This document shows positions 6,616 to 14,042 of a stretch of DNA of 34,521 nucleotides, in pieces. How positions within the stretch are numbered: the first letter of the stretch is position 1; each line of letters begins with the position of its first letter. The DNA lies in NCBI GenBank assembly GCA_944349915.1, contig CALVNU010000001.1:1-34521 (forward strand), in the 5' to 3' direction. The notes under the pieces were generated by a model. The model did no database searches. It had not been told where the DNA came from and was given only the letters and a program-made list of their open reading frames with translations. A program made the translations under genes and the position numbers. This DNA is from an uncultured Clostridia bacterium (lineage in GTDB: Bacteria > Bacillota > Clostridia > Christensenellales > UBA1242).

Positions 6616-8166
6616 ATGATTTCAATCATCATTGGTTTGATGATGAGGCTTATCAAGAGTGCAGCAATGTTCCTTATCTATCCACCACTGCTTGGACTTG
6701 CTCCAATGGATGATTTTAAAGCTTTCAAGAGTTGGTCAAATGAATTTATCAAACAAATTCTCTCGGCATTCGGTGCGATTGTTGGTCTAAATTTGTTGTT
6801 CTTGATTTTGCCTTATGTTCAACAAATTTCATTCTTCAATATAGATCTTCTTGATGCTATTGTAAACTGTGTATTCCTTGTTACCGGTCTTATCATGGCA
6901 AAAGACTTTATTTCAATGGTGGCAGGATTTGTTGGCGGAGGAGATGTTTTCTCAACTGGCGAATCAAACAAAGGTCAAGTTGCACAGCAAATCGGCAAAG
7001 GATTAAAATATTCTGTTGGCGCAGGGGCTGCTGTAGCAGCGCCATTGGCCTTGCCAGCAGTATTTGCAGCAAAAGGGATAAAAAGAAAAATAGCACGAAA
7101 GATGACCACAAGTCTCAATACTGCAAATAATTCTATTAAAAATTACAACGAGGCTGAAAATGAATATCAAGAAAAACAAAAAGCTTTTGATAGTGGTGAG
7201 TGGAAAAAGGATAGGGCATTTTTGGATGAACAAATGACGAAAGATGCCTCTTTAAAATCACAATATGAGCATCAAATGAAAAGCTGGAGATCAGCGGGGA
7301 AAAGTGAAGAAGAAGCCAAAGAACTTGCATATAGTGCCGTAGCAAACAGTTTTGAAACAAACCATAAAGATGCTAAAGACCAATATACGGCAGAATCGAA
7401 AAATAAGATGGACGTCGCTAAAAATGATATGAGAACGAATGTTATGGCAGTAACTAACGATAAAGACGCGGAACATGTCGAGAAGATGTTACAATCGGAA
7501 GATGGAAGATCACAACTGTTGCAACAAAATGATAAATCAATTGAAAGATGGGCAACAAAAAATTATCTTAATAAAGATGGGTCTTCTTCTGCGAAAGGCA
7601 CATTAACAATGCTTGGAAATACAATTAAATCAGCATTTGGGCCATTGAAAATTTTTGCAAAAGATATTTCAGGGGCACTGAATATCGATAAACTTGCAAA
7701 GCAAATGAAAACATTAACTTATCAAGTGCAAGGGAAGAATGAAGATGGCTCTCATGCAATAAAACCATCTCAATATAAGCCTGATGAAACAACGACAAGA
7801 AAGGCTCTAACAAAGCAATTTGAAAAAGAAGCTTTAGAAAAGGGGTATACGAGAGGTTCTGCTCAATTTAATCAGTATGTAAACGACAATTTGGCGGAAA
7901 CATTAAGATATAATAATCGTCAAGCTGCAAAAGAAATCGGCAGAGCTGTTTCAGATGCAATAACCAAGACTTTTGGTGGTACGACATTAATGATGGGGGC
8001 AAATGTAGCTCCTATTGGGGCGCGACTTGAAGGCGAGAAATTGCAACAGCAACAACTTAAGAAAACAGATGATTCAATTAAGGCACAAGAAACTACCAAC
8101 AAGAAGCTTGATGAACTTATTGACCTTCTTGGAAAAGGTGTTGTCAAATCACCTCCTGGTCCATAA
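6616..8166 (+). CDS. VirB6/ConG-like conjugation membrane protein, C-terminal part after an in-frame TGA
   Basis: This lies in exactly the same frame as the upstream part. Seven sense codons separate the TGA from this ATG, and no ribosome site precedes the ATG, so separate initiation looks weak. With the TGA read, the product would be 863 residues, close to ConG-type proteins. Seen: hydrophobic segments near residues 1-35, 48-75 and 80-105, including LMMRLIKSAAMFLIYPPLLG as in VirB6-like proteins. Next come a glycine-rich stretch and an Ala-rich segment (about 133-155). The rest is a charged, helix-forming cytoplasmic tail of about 350 residues, rich in Lys, Glu and Gln, ending SPPGP. Trp codons in both parts are TGG. 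Confidence 0.72.
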   Translation: MISIIIGLMMRLIKSAAMFLIYPPLLGLAPMDDFKAFKSWSNEFIKQILSAFGAIVGLNLLFLILPYVQQISFFNIDLLDAIVNCVFLVTGLIMAKDFISMVAGFVGGGDVFSTGESNKGQVAQQIGKGLKYSVGAGAAVAAPLALPAVFAAKGIKRKIARKMTTSLNTANNSIKNYNEAENEYQEKQKAFDSGEWKKDRAFLDEQMTKDASLKSQYEHQMKSWRSAGKSEEEAKELAYSAVANSFETNHKDAKDQYTAESKNKMDVAKNDMRTNVMAVTNDKDAEHVEKMLQSEDGRSQLLQQNDKSIERWATKNYLNKDGSSSAKGTLTMLGNTIKSAFGPLKIFAKDISGALNIDKLAKQMKTLTYQVQGKNEDGSHAIKPSQYKPDETTTRKALTKQFEKEALEKGYTRGSAQFNQYVNDNLAETLRYNNRQAAKEIGRAVSDAITKTFGGTTLMMGANVAPIGARLEGEKLQQQQLKKTDDSIKAQETTNKKLDELIDLLGKGVVKSPPGP

Positions 8167-8191
8167 TCAAATGGCTTAAGTTGAAAACAGA

Positions 8192-8223
8192 AAAACATCA
8201 AAGTTTAAACTTTGGTGTTTTTT
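8192..8223 (+). terminator. Intrinsic terminator after the VirB6-like gene
   Basis: AAACATCAAAG (8193-8203) pairs with CTTTGGTGTTT (8210-8220), with one T-G pair and a TTTAAA loop, and is followed by T residues. It ends just before the engB -35 box, so engB is transcribed separately. Confidence 0.8.
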
Positions 8224-8224
8224 G

Positions 8225-8259
8225 TTGCACATTTTGCCAAAATTTGTTAAAATGGTGCT
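8225..8259 (+). promoter_or_regulatory. Promoter of engB, leaderless layout
   Basis: TTGCAC (8225-8230), a 17-base spacer and TAAAAT (8248-8253), then only six bases before the ATG at 8260. No purine-rich ribosome site lies upstream. The mRNA should therefore begin at or next to the start codon. Confidence 0.6.
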
Positions 8260-8844
8260 ATGAATATTGTAAATGCAGTTTATTTTACAAGTGCGGTGGA
8301 CAGGACAGGGCTTGTTGCAGACGAAAAAGCACAATTTGCTTTTGTTGGCAGAAGTAATGTCGGAAAAAGTTCGCTTATCAATCGCCTTGTCAATCAAAAA
8401 AGACTGGCAAAAACTTCATCAACACCAGGGCTTACCAAAATGGTAAACTATTTTTTGGTTAACAACAATTTTTATTTTGTTGACTTGCCAGGTTATGGCT
8501 TTGCAAAAACAAGCCATAAAAGCAAAACGATTTGGGCAGAAGTTATAAACGCATATCTTTCAAACAACAAAAATTTGCTGTGCGTGTTTGTGTTGTTAGA
8601 CATAAGGCATAAACCAAGTGCGCTTGACGGGGCAATGATAAAATATTTGCTAGCCTGTGGAATCTCATTTAAGATTGTGCTTACCAAAGCAGATAAGATT
8701 GCCAAAAGCAAGATTTTTCAAGCGGTGCAGTCAATTGCAAGGCAACTTGGCATAAGAAGCGAAGCGTGTGTTGCAGTAAGTGCAGAAAACGGCTATGGCA
8801 TAGAAAATCTTCTTCAATTTATTGAAGGCAAACTTGAGGCTTAG
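8260..8844 (+). CDS. ysxC: Ribosome biogenesis GTPase YsxC/EngB
   Basis: An essential TRAFAC-class GTPase that helps 50S subunit assembly. The 194 residues match the family. All G motifs are visible: G1 GRSNVGKSS (30-38), G2 within SSTPGLTK, G3 DLPGYG, G4 TKAD and G5 SAENGYG. The ATG at 8260 aligns with the usual family start, which argues that the absence of a leader and ribosome site is real. The methylase gene begins two bases after its stop, so the two genes form one transcript. Its stop is TAG. Confidence 0.95.
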   Translation: MNIVNAVYFTSAVDRTGLVADEKAQFAFVGRSNVGKSSLINRLVNQKRLAKTSSTPGLTKMVNYFLVNNNFYFVDLPGYGFAKTSHKSKTIWAEVINAYLSNNKNLLCVFVLLDIRHKPSALDGAMIKYLLACGISFKIVLTKADKIAKSKIFQAVQSIARQLGIRSEACVAVSAENGYGIENLLQFIEGKLEA

Positions 8845-8846
8845 GT

Positions 8847-10034
8847 GTGGAACGGTTAAAGATAGAAGAAATCGGTTATGGTGGAGAGGGCGCTGGCAAA
8901 CTTAATGGCAAGGTCTGTTTTGCCAAGTTTGCTTTGCCAGGAGAGATTGTTCAAATTGAGATAACCAAAAACAAAAAGTGGTTTTGTGAGGGCGCGCTCA
9001 AGGCGGTTTTAGAGCCAAGCCCAAGGCGAGTCAAACCTTTGTGCCCATACTTTTCTGTTTGTGGTGGCTGTGATTTTCAACATGTAAGTTATTCTAACGA
9101 ACTTGAGATAAAAAAAGAAATTCTTTCAAAGCAACTAAACAAAATAGGGCAAAACATTCCAGTCAAAGTTGTTGCGAGCGGTAAAGAATATTTTTATCGC
9201 AACAAAATCAAACTTGTAAACAAAAATGGGCTAGGTTACCATGATATTTTTGGCAATATTGTTTTGATTGAGAATTGTCCGCTTGCAGAAAAGCAAATCG
9301 ACAGTTCAATCGGAACAATTTCCCAGTTCTTAAAAACATACAATTTGCCAATCGATTTTGTTGAAATAAAGGTGCAAAATAACGTCCGCCTTGTCAATTT
9401 TTTTGCAAAAAGAAAGATTATGATAGATGTCAAACCGCTTGCAACAGTGCTTGACAACACCCAATTTTTTTTGACTGTGCAAAACAAAAGCCTTTTACTT
9501 TTTGATAGCAGTAAAAAAGATATAATCAATCCAAATGTTTTTCATCAAGTCAACAATCAAGTTGCCGATGCGCTCTACAAAAGAGCAGTTCAAAATATTG
9601 CTGGCATGACTGTTGCAAATTGTTATAGTGGAGCCGGGCTTTTTAGCGCTATGTTGCTAACAAATGGCGCAAAAAAGGTCTTTGGACTGGAATTGGGCAA
9701 GAATGAACATAACGAGGCAGAGAGACTTAAAAAAAGCCTAAACCTTGACAATCTTACAAATATACAGGGCGATTGCGCAAAAACTTTGCAAACCGTTGCT
9801 GGTCAAGTTGATATAATAATTGTTGACCCACCACGCGCTGGCATGAGCGAAAAAGTTTGCCAAAGCATTGACAATTCAAAGGCCAAATCTTTGATTTATA
9901 TTTCATGCAATCACGCAACCTTCACTCGCGACTGTGGCAGGTTGAAAAATTATCAACTTAAAAAGATTGAAATTTTTGACATGTTTCCCAAAACTGCAAA
10001 TTTTGAAATTTTTGCAATATTATGCCGAAAATAG
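8847..10034 (+). CDS. 23S rRNA (uracil-C5)-methyltransferase, RlmD/RlmCD (RumA) type
   Basis: Adds a methyl group to C5 of a uridine in 23S rRNA (U1939 and/or U747 in Escherichia coli numbering); which site cannot be told from sequence. The 395 residues contain an N-terminal TRAM-like domain (1-58) and an iron-sulfur cluster set of cysteines (66, 72, 75, 144; the CxxxxxCGGC pattern). They also contain a SAM-binding site near NCYSGAGLFSAML, the IVDPPRAGM motif (325-333), catalytic Cys354 in YISCNHATFTRD, and the closing DMFPKTANFE with the general-base Glu. The start is GTG two bases after the engB stop, with GAGG in the engB end as ribosome site. Confidence 0.92.
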   Translation: MERLKIEEIGYGGEGAGKLNGKVCFAKFALPGEIVQIEITKNKKWFCEGALKAVLEPSPRRVKPLCPYFSVCGGCDFQHVSYSNELEIKKEILSKQLNKIGQNIPVKVVASGKEYFYRNKIKLVNKNGLGYHDIFGNIVLIENCPLAEKQIDSSIGTISQFLKTYNLPIDFVEIKVQNNVRLVNFFAKRKIMIDVKPLATVLDNTQFFLTVQNKSLLLFDSSKKDIINPNVFHQVNNQVADALYKRAVQNIAGMTVANCYSGAGLFSAMLLTNGAKKVFGLELGKNEHNEAERLKKSLNLDNLTNIQGDCAKTLQTVAGQVDIIIVDPPRAGMSEKVCQSIDNSKAKSLIYISCNHATFTRDCGRLKNYQLKKIEIFDMFPKTANFEIFAILCRK

Positions 10035-10079
10035 TTTTTGTTTTTTGCATTTTGTGTTATACTAATTTTGAGGTGAATT

Positions 10080-10646
10080 ATGGCTGGTAATGCTTACAAA
10101 CATGGGCTTCGTCCTAAAGTTATCGCATATCAAGAGGCTTTCGACCGCTTTGTTGCCGAACGCAAAACAATCAACACGGCAATAGATAAAGGGACAGTTG
10201 CTTCCGCTTTTAACCAACTTATTGACAAATCTATGCACCAAGATGCAGTTGCAATGGATGTGCTTGCTTATTATTATAAATCTGGCATAACCAACTTTTT
10301 GCCAGAAAATTATACAAAATATTTGCACTATGAACTGCTTGCCTGCGCAAAAGGAAACAACTTTGCAATCGACAAAATGCAATTTTTGTTTACCAATGTT
10401 TACAATCAAATTTTAGATAGTGAAGACCTTGATGTGATTGTTTATCTTAATGATGTAACCGAAGACAATTTTGCCTTTATTTTTGGCAAGGAAATAGCAA
10501 AGGTAATGGTTAAAAAATATTCTATCAATGCAGAAGACCTTGCAAATCAACCAAACGAAAAAGTTCCATTTAAAAACGAGATGTTGATAGAATTTAAAAA
10601 AGACTTGCAAGACGCAACTCCAGAAATCATCGAAAAACTAAAATAA
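10080..10646 (+). CDS. Hypothetical protein, alpha-helical, 188 residues
   Basis: I do not recognise this protein. It starts with a clear ribosome site (GAGG 10070-10073, six bases before ATG). A TATACT -10 box at 10058-10063 is preceded by only weak -35 sequence. It has no signal peptide or membrane segment. Residues about 40-115 are rich in short amphipathic helices with alanine and tyrosine (AMDVLAYYYKSG, LHYELLACAKGNN), which look like Sel1/TPR-type helical pairs, but no repeat is regular enough to name. The C-terminal part is charged. It follows the rRNA methylase in the same direction. Codon use is like its neighbours, so it is probably a real cytoplasmic protein. Confidence 0.75.
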   Translation: MAGNAYKHGLRPKVIAYQEAFDRFVAERKTINTAIDKGTVASAFNQLIDKSMHQDAVAMDVLAYYYKSGITNFLPENYTKYLHYELLACAKGNNFAIDKMQFLFTNVYNQILDSEDLDVIVYLNDVTEDNFAFIFGKEIAKVMVKKYSINAEDLANQPNEKVPFKNEMLIEFKKDLQDATPEIIEKLK

Positions 10647-10669
10647 AAAAAGCAAGATTAGTCTTGCTT
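10643..10669 (-). terminator. Terminator hairpin, minus-strand orientation
   Basis: AAGCAAGA (10650-10657), TTAG and TCTTGCTT (10662-10669) form an 8-bp stem. Read on the minus strand it is followed by seven Ts, so it terminates leftward transcripts, presumably from the 10890-11324 gene. Read rightwards it lacks a T tract. Confidence 0.65.
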
Positions 10670-10722
10670 GGTTTGCAGACAAATTATCTTCCTGCAAAAG
10701 AACAAATGAGAAAAGGCTGGAG

Positions 10723-10779
10723 AAACGCTCAATGCCAGGAGATTAATTTTCCCAAATTACAAATTTGAGCGTTTTTTAG
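10723..10779 (+). terminator. Hairpin with T-tract, possible end of a small RNA
   Basis: AAACGCTCAA (10723-10732) pairs perfectly with TTGAGCGTTT (10765-10774) around a 32-base loop and runs into TTTTTT. It is a plausible terminator. The segment 10670-10780 contains further pairing (CTGG...CCAG within the left part) and no reading frame, so a short structured RNA is possible. I recognise no known RNA family. Confidence 0.45.
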
Positions 10780-10826
10780 TAAACAATATAAGAAAATATT
10801 TGCAAAATTTAACGATTTTTTGTTAC

Positions 10827-10850
10827 AGCAAGAGTAGTCTTGCTTTTTTT
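10827..10850 (+). terminator. Terminator hairpin, plus-strand orientation
   Basis: AGCAAGA (10827-10833), GTAG and TCTTGCT (10838-10844) are followed by TTTTTT. The 18-base hairpin differs by one base from the one at 10651-10668, but its T tract is on the other side, so it terminates rightward transcripts. Confidence 0.75.
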
Positions 10851-10889
10851 ATGCAAAACATTGCGAAAAGCAATCTTTTTATTTTCTAT

Positions 10890-11324
10890 TTATTCAAAAA
10901 TATTTTTGCTTAAAATTAGCCGGTCGGTTATCATGCGCTCAAGTTCGCCACCATGGTTGCTGGTCTTTGAAAGTTCAAACAGCGACATGATAAGTCCGCT
11001 TTCATTTCCTATATAACGCAAAAATATTTTTGATTTATCTCCTTTTGGGGCAGGCGTGAATGGCAATTTAATATTATATATTTCTTCAAAAGCCTTTATC
11101 TGTTTGCAGGTGAGCGTGTATAAACGAAATGTGTTTAAAAAACCACCCAAACAAAATAGCAAACGATTTACTGTTGAAAAATATTGTATTGCCTTTTCCA
11201 CCTTTTCACTGTCATCTTCGGCATTTATCAACTTAAACCGATTTTCGCCAAAACTGTTCATATATTCTCGTGCAATTTTTTCATATTCATCTATTGTAAG
11301 AATTTTATCATCTTCATACAACAT
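10890..11324 (-). CDS. Hypothetical protein, 144 residues
   Basis: I do not recognise this protein. The ATG (11324-11322) has AGAGGG six bases upstream on the minus strand, which supports a real gene. It is acidic at the N-terminus (LYEDDKILTIDEYEKIAREY), predicted mostly helical, with no signal peptide. One moderately hydrophobic stretch, FSTVNRLLFCLGGFLNTF, is too short and polar for a clear membrane span. The C-terminus ends LERMITDRLILSKNIFE. It lies downstream of the VirD4-like gene in the same direction, but a terminator stands between them. The gap 11325-11586 shows no other gene. Confidence 0.7.
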   Translation of the reverse strand: MLYEDDKILTIDEYEKIAREYMNSFGENRFKLINAEDDSEKVEKAIQYFSTVNRLLFCLGGFLNTFRLYTLTCKQIKAFEEIYNIKLPFTPAPKGDKSKIFLRYIGNESGLIMSLFELSKTSNHGGELERMITDRLILSKNIFE

Positions 11325-11543
11325 GCTTTTCCCTCTGACTTTATTTATTCATTAGCCATCTTTTTTGTGTTTAAAATTTAACTTTTTTAAAATTAACACC
11401 TCAAATTTATTTTACAAGAAAATTAAGAAAGAAGATTATCTGCAAGGGGAATGGCTTGTAACAATTGTTTGCATAAAGATTTTGAAGAAATTTAATCACC
11501 AAATTGTTTAAAAGATGGCGAAAATTATAGCAAAAAGCAATAA

Positions 11544-11567
11544 AAAAAAGCCCAAGCGGGCTTTTTT
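11544..11567. terminator. Bidirectional terminator after the VirD4-like gene
   Basis: AAAAAAGCCC (11544-11553), AAGC and GGGCTTTTTT (11558-11567) give a GC-closed stem with A and T runs on both sides. It works in either direction and lies about 20 bases downstream of the coupling-protein stop. Confidence 0.85.
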
Positions 11568-11602
11568 AAAATCTATCAAATAATTTTTAAAATCTATCAA
11601 AT
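11563..11602. repeat. Tandem 21-bp duplication covering the stop of the VirD4-like gene
   Basis: TTTTTAAAATCTATCAAAT occurs at 11563-11581 and again at 11584-11602, a period of 21 bases or seven codons. On the minus strand both copies encode FDRF followed by TAA, so the last codons and stop of the gene are duplicated in tandem. The outer copy also supplies the T run of the terminator. Confidence 0.85.
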
Positions 11603-13596
11603 GGGCTTCTTGGTTTAAGATTAAGAACCAATCTGTTTCTCTCTTTAACATCGTAATACAATTTTTTTGCATCAAGTTTTTTAGATATTCCCATTTCTTT
11701 TGTCGCCTTAGATTTAATCATGCAATCTGCAGCCCAGAAAGGTGTCATCTTGTCTTTTACAATATCTTTTGAGAACACTTTGGCAATAATTGTCCATTTT
11801 GGCAGAGTTCTAAGTTCACTTTCTTCAACAAGTGGACGGCGTGTTCTTTGAGTGCTGGTGTTGGTGGTTGTCCCAGAATCGCCTTTGTCTGATTTTGATT
11901 TGCTCTCTTCGCTATGAAACACAGTGATTTCTCCGCAAGATTTTGAAAAGGCTTGAATTGTTTGATCATCTTCCGAACCAAGGAATATTTGTGTCTGGAA
12001 GTTTCCTCGAATGTTTGTTGCTTCGTCTGCTCCGTATTTTATGTCAAGTTGTTTGTAAGACTGCAAGATAATTTCAAAGAATATTTTTCTTGAGCGGGCA
12101 ACTGTAACCATTGTTCCAAAGCCTTCAATTTTTGGCATGTTACCAAATTCGTCAAGAACAAAATATACAGGTCTTGGTAGAGATTGATTTGGGCTTGAGT
12201 TTGCAACATCAACAAGGGTTCTGTATAATTGATTGATACAAAGCACTGCAAGGTGATGTCTTTCAACTTTGTGATCTGGTATTTTTAAGAAAAATGCGGT
12301 AGGTTGTTGCGGTATTTCTTTAAAGTTAAGGTCTGTGGCACTTGTCATGTATAAGATACCTTCATCGGTTAGTGAGCCGAGCATAGTTCCAAGTTGACCA
12401 AGGAAAGATGCTTGAGTTACAGAACTTGTTCCGCAAATTGTTTGCATAAGTTGGTGCACGCTAGAGTTGATTTCATCTCTGCCTTCTGAATATGCCGACA
12501 ATGTTTTTAAAGCACTGTCTCGGTCGGACATTTTTGGGTCACGAATATTTGCAATCTTTGTCATGTTGAAGAAATTAAATTTTTCTTTGGTCATGCCAAG
12601 TCTAGGGTCGCGACTGTCTTCAAGCATCGCCTGCATAATTCCAAGGATAAAGTCTTGACAACCACGCGACCAAGAAGGGTCTTTTGCGCCTTCATCAACA
12701 GGGGCAATGGCAATTGCTACATTTCGAAGTTCTGCTTTTGCTTGAACTTCAAGTTGTCGTTTTCTTGCCTCAAGTTCTTCACGCAAAACTTCATTGTTAG
12801 GAAAGGCTTTGCCCTCAAATCCATACCACACATCGCCATAAGTTGCGCCTTTCACCATCTCGGCGGAGAAAGTCTTGTATCCTGCATCTTCCGGGGTTAT
12901 GTTGGTAAATTTTTTAACTTCATCTCCAAGTTTTGTTGCTCTTTGATAAAGGTCAAAAGCATTTTCCATAGGGTTCCATCTTGAAGATGAGAAAGGGTCG
13001 TCAATGTCAAGCACCATAATGCGATAGCCCTCTTTTTTTAGCACATTTGCGTGGTCGCGGTAAAGTTCGCCTTTTGGGTCGGAGATAACCAAACTAGGTT
13101 TTTGGCCAGAATGAGCAAAAATTCTAATGGTTGGGCTTACTAATGACTGGGTTTTTCCGACACCGGTTGTTCCTAATACAAGTGCGTGATTTTCTTCTTT
13201 CATGCAAATGTTCAAGCTTCCGCGCTCTTCTTTGATATAGAATGGGAATCCTGTTTTTTTAATGTTTGGCAGGTTGCGCCAGTTTGTAAAAATAAGGTCT
13301 TTGTCATTTTCAAGGTCTTCTTTGGTCAAAAATTTAGAGTCATGGTTGATTTCAAATGTTTCACCTGTTGAAGTTTGACCTTCGTTATCATATTTTTTAT
13401 CTTTAATTTTGCTTGTAAGCCCAAATATAAAACCACCAGCAGCACCAACGGCAGCAAGGGCAATACTAGGCACTGCTTGCAATGCTTCTACAATGTTTTG
13501 GTCGGTTGCTGCAAAGTATGAAATTGCAACTCCAATGCCATATCCAAAAATAGCAAAGACAAGCATCAAGATTAAAGACAATCTAAATTTTTTCAT
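11587..13596 (-). CDS. Type IV secretion coupling ATPase, VirD4/TrsK (TraG/TraD) family
   Basis: This ATPase recruits the DNA-relaxase complex to a conjugation channel at the inner face of the membrane. The 669 residues start at ATG 13596, with AAGGAGAG upstream; the longer in-frame start at 13641 is rejected. Seen: two N-terminal membrane helices (about 7-29 and 43-60), Walker A GTTGVGKT (142-149), the family motif ISDPKGELYRD (171-181), Walker B VYFVLDEFGN (477-486) and the C-terminal SGxG-like region. Residues 230-350 are an inserted all-alpha-type segment. A Ser/Thr/Lys-rich linker lies at about 562-585. No relaxase, VirB4 or other transfer gene is beside it. It is complete, with its own promoter and terminator. 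Confidence 0.93.
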   Translation of the reverse strand: MKKFRLSLILMLVFAIFGYGIGVAISYFAATDQNIVEALQAVPSIALAAVGAAGGFIFGLTSKIKDKKYDNEGQTSTGETFEINHDSKFLTKEDLENDKDLIFTNWRNLPNIKKTGFPFYIKEERGSLNICMKEENHALVLGTTGVGKTQSLVSPTIRIFAHSGQKPSLVISDPKGELYRDHANVLKKEGYRIMVLDIDDPFSSSRWNPMENAFDLYQRATKLGDEVKKFTNITPEDAGYKTFSAEMVKGATYGDVWYGFEGKAFPNNEVLREELEARKRQLEVQAKAELRNVAIAIAPVDEGAKDPSWSRGCQDFILGIMQAMLEDSRDPRLGMTKEKFNFFNMTKIANIRDPKMSDRDSALKTLSAYSEGRDEINSSVHQLMQTICGTSSVTQASFLGQLGTMLGSLTDEGILYMTSATDLNFKEIPQQPTAFFLKIPDHKVERHHLAVLCINQLYRTLVDVANSSPNQSLPRPVYFVLDEFGNMPKIEGFGTMVTVARSRKIFFEIILQSYKQLDIKYGADEATNIRGNFQTQIFLGSEDDQTIQAFSKSCGEITVFHSEESKSKSDKGDSGTTTNTSTQRTRRPLVEESELRTLPKWTIIAKVFSKDIVKDKMTPFWAADCMIKSKATKEMGISKKLDAKKLYYDVKERNRLVLNLKPRSPFDRF

Positions 13597-13631
13597 ATTC
13601 TCTCCTTCTACGGAAACTATCTTATATATAA

Positions 13632-13660
13632 AGAATATCACTATTTTTATAAAAAATCAA
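13632..13660 (-). promoter_or_regulatory. Promoter of the VirD4-like gene
   Basis: On the minus strand, TTGATT (13660-13655), a 17-base spacer and TATTCT (13637-13632), about 36 bases before the ATG. Confidence 0.55.
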
Positions 13661-13946
13661 ATAATTGATTAATAAAATAAAGTAAAAACAGAAAAAATTA
13701 ACAATAAACTTGATTTTTTATGCAAAAAGCAATATAATACAAGTGTTTTTGTGGAAAAGCATATGCCTGCATTTTACTAGCATAGATAGTGCTTTATACC
13801 AAAACAAATAAAAGCCCATCAAATGTAAAACAACATAAGATAAAACCGCTTTACAGCCACCAGTTATATCTCTGTAGAAAAGTTGGATATCACAATTGAT
13901 TTCGGATTGCATTGCAAGGGGAATGACAATCAAAAATATCGTATTT
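13661..13946. other. Intergenic region between the VirD4-like gene and tRNA-Arg
   Basis: I see no gene with coding character here. A TTGCAA (13912-13917) with an AAATAT (13934-13939) sixteen bases on may be a weak promoter for the tRNA. TGCAAGGGGAATG (13913-13925) is also found at 11441-11453, on the far side of the VirD4-like gene in the same direction. Confidence 0.4.
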
Positions 13947-14021
13947 GCTCCCATGGTGTAGTGGATAACACAATGGTCTTCGGAACCATTGAGGAGGGTT
14001 CGAGTCCTTCTGGGAGCGCCA
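13947..14021 (+). tRNA. tRNA-Arg (anticodon TCG)
   Basis: A full cloverleaf of 75 bases with encoded CCA. Acceptor GCTCCCA pairs with TGGGAGC. The D-arm is GTGTAGTGGATAACAC. The anticodon stem ATGGT/ACCAT has loop CTTCGGA, giving anticodon TCG. The T-arm has a TTCGAGT loop. It decodes CGA and, by wobble, CGG. A GNAT gene starts 21 bases later with no terminator between, so the two may share a transcript. Confidence 0.95.
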
Positions 14022-14042
14022 CTAAATTTTTGTGAGGTTAAT

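Noticed and set aside
5575..8166. Genetic code with UGA read as tryptophan
   Set aside because: spmA and spmB end in TGA, and the spmA TGA overlaps the spmB start. More than 4360 codons of the giant gene use only TGG for Trp and contain no in-frame TGA. One TGA in the VirB6-like gene cannot support a code change.
10670..10826. SRP RNA, 6S RNA or tmRNA
   Set aside because: None of the conserved loops of these RNAs is visible, and the segment is too short for 6S or tmRNA.
13989..14042. Longer GNAT protein starting at 13989
   Set aside because: That start lies inside tRNA-Arg. The ATG at 14043 has its own ribosome site.
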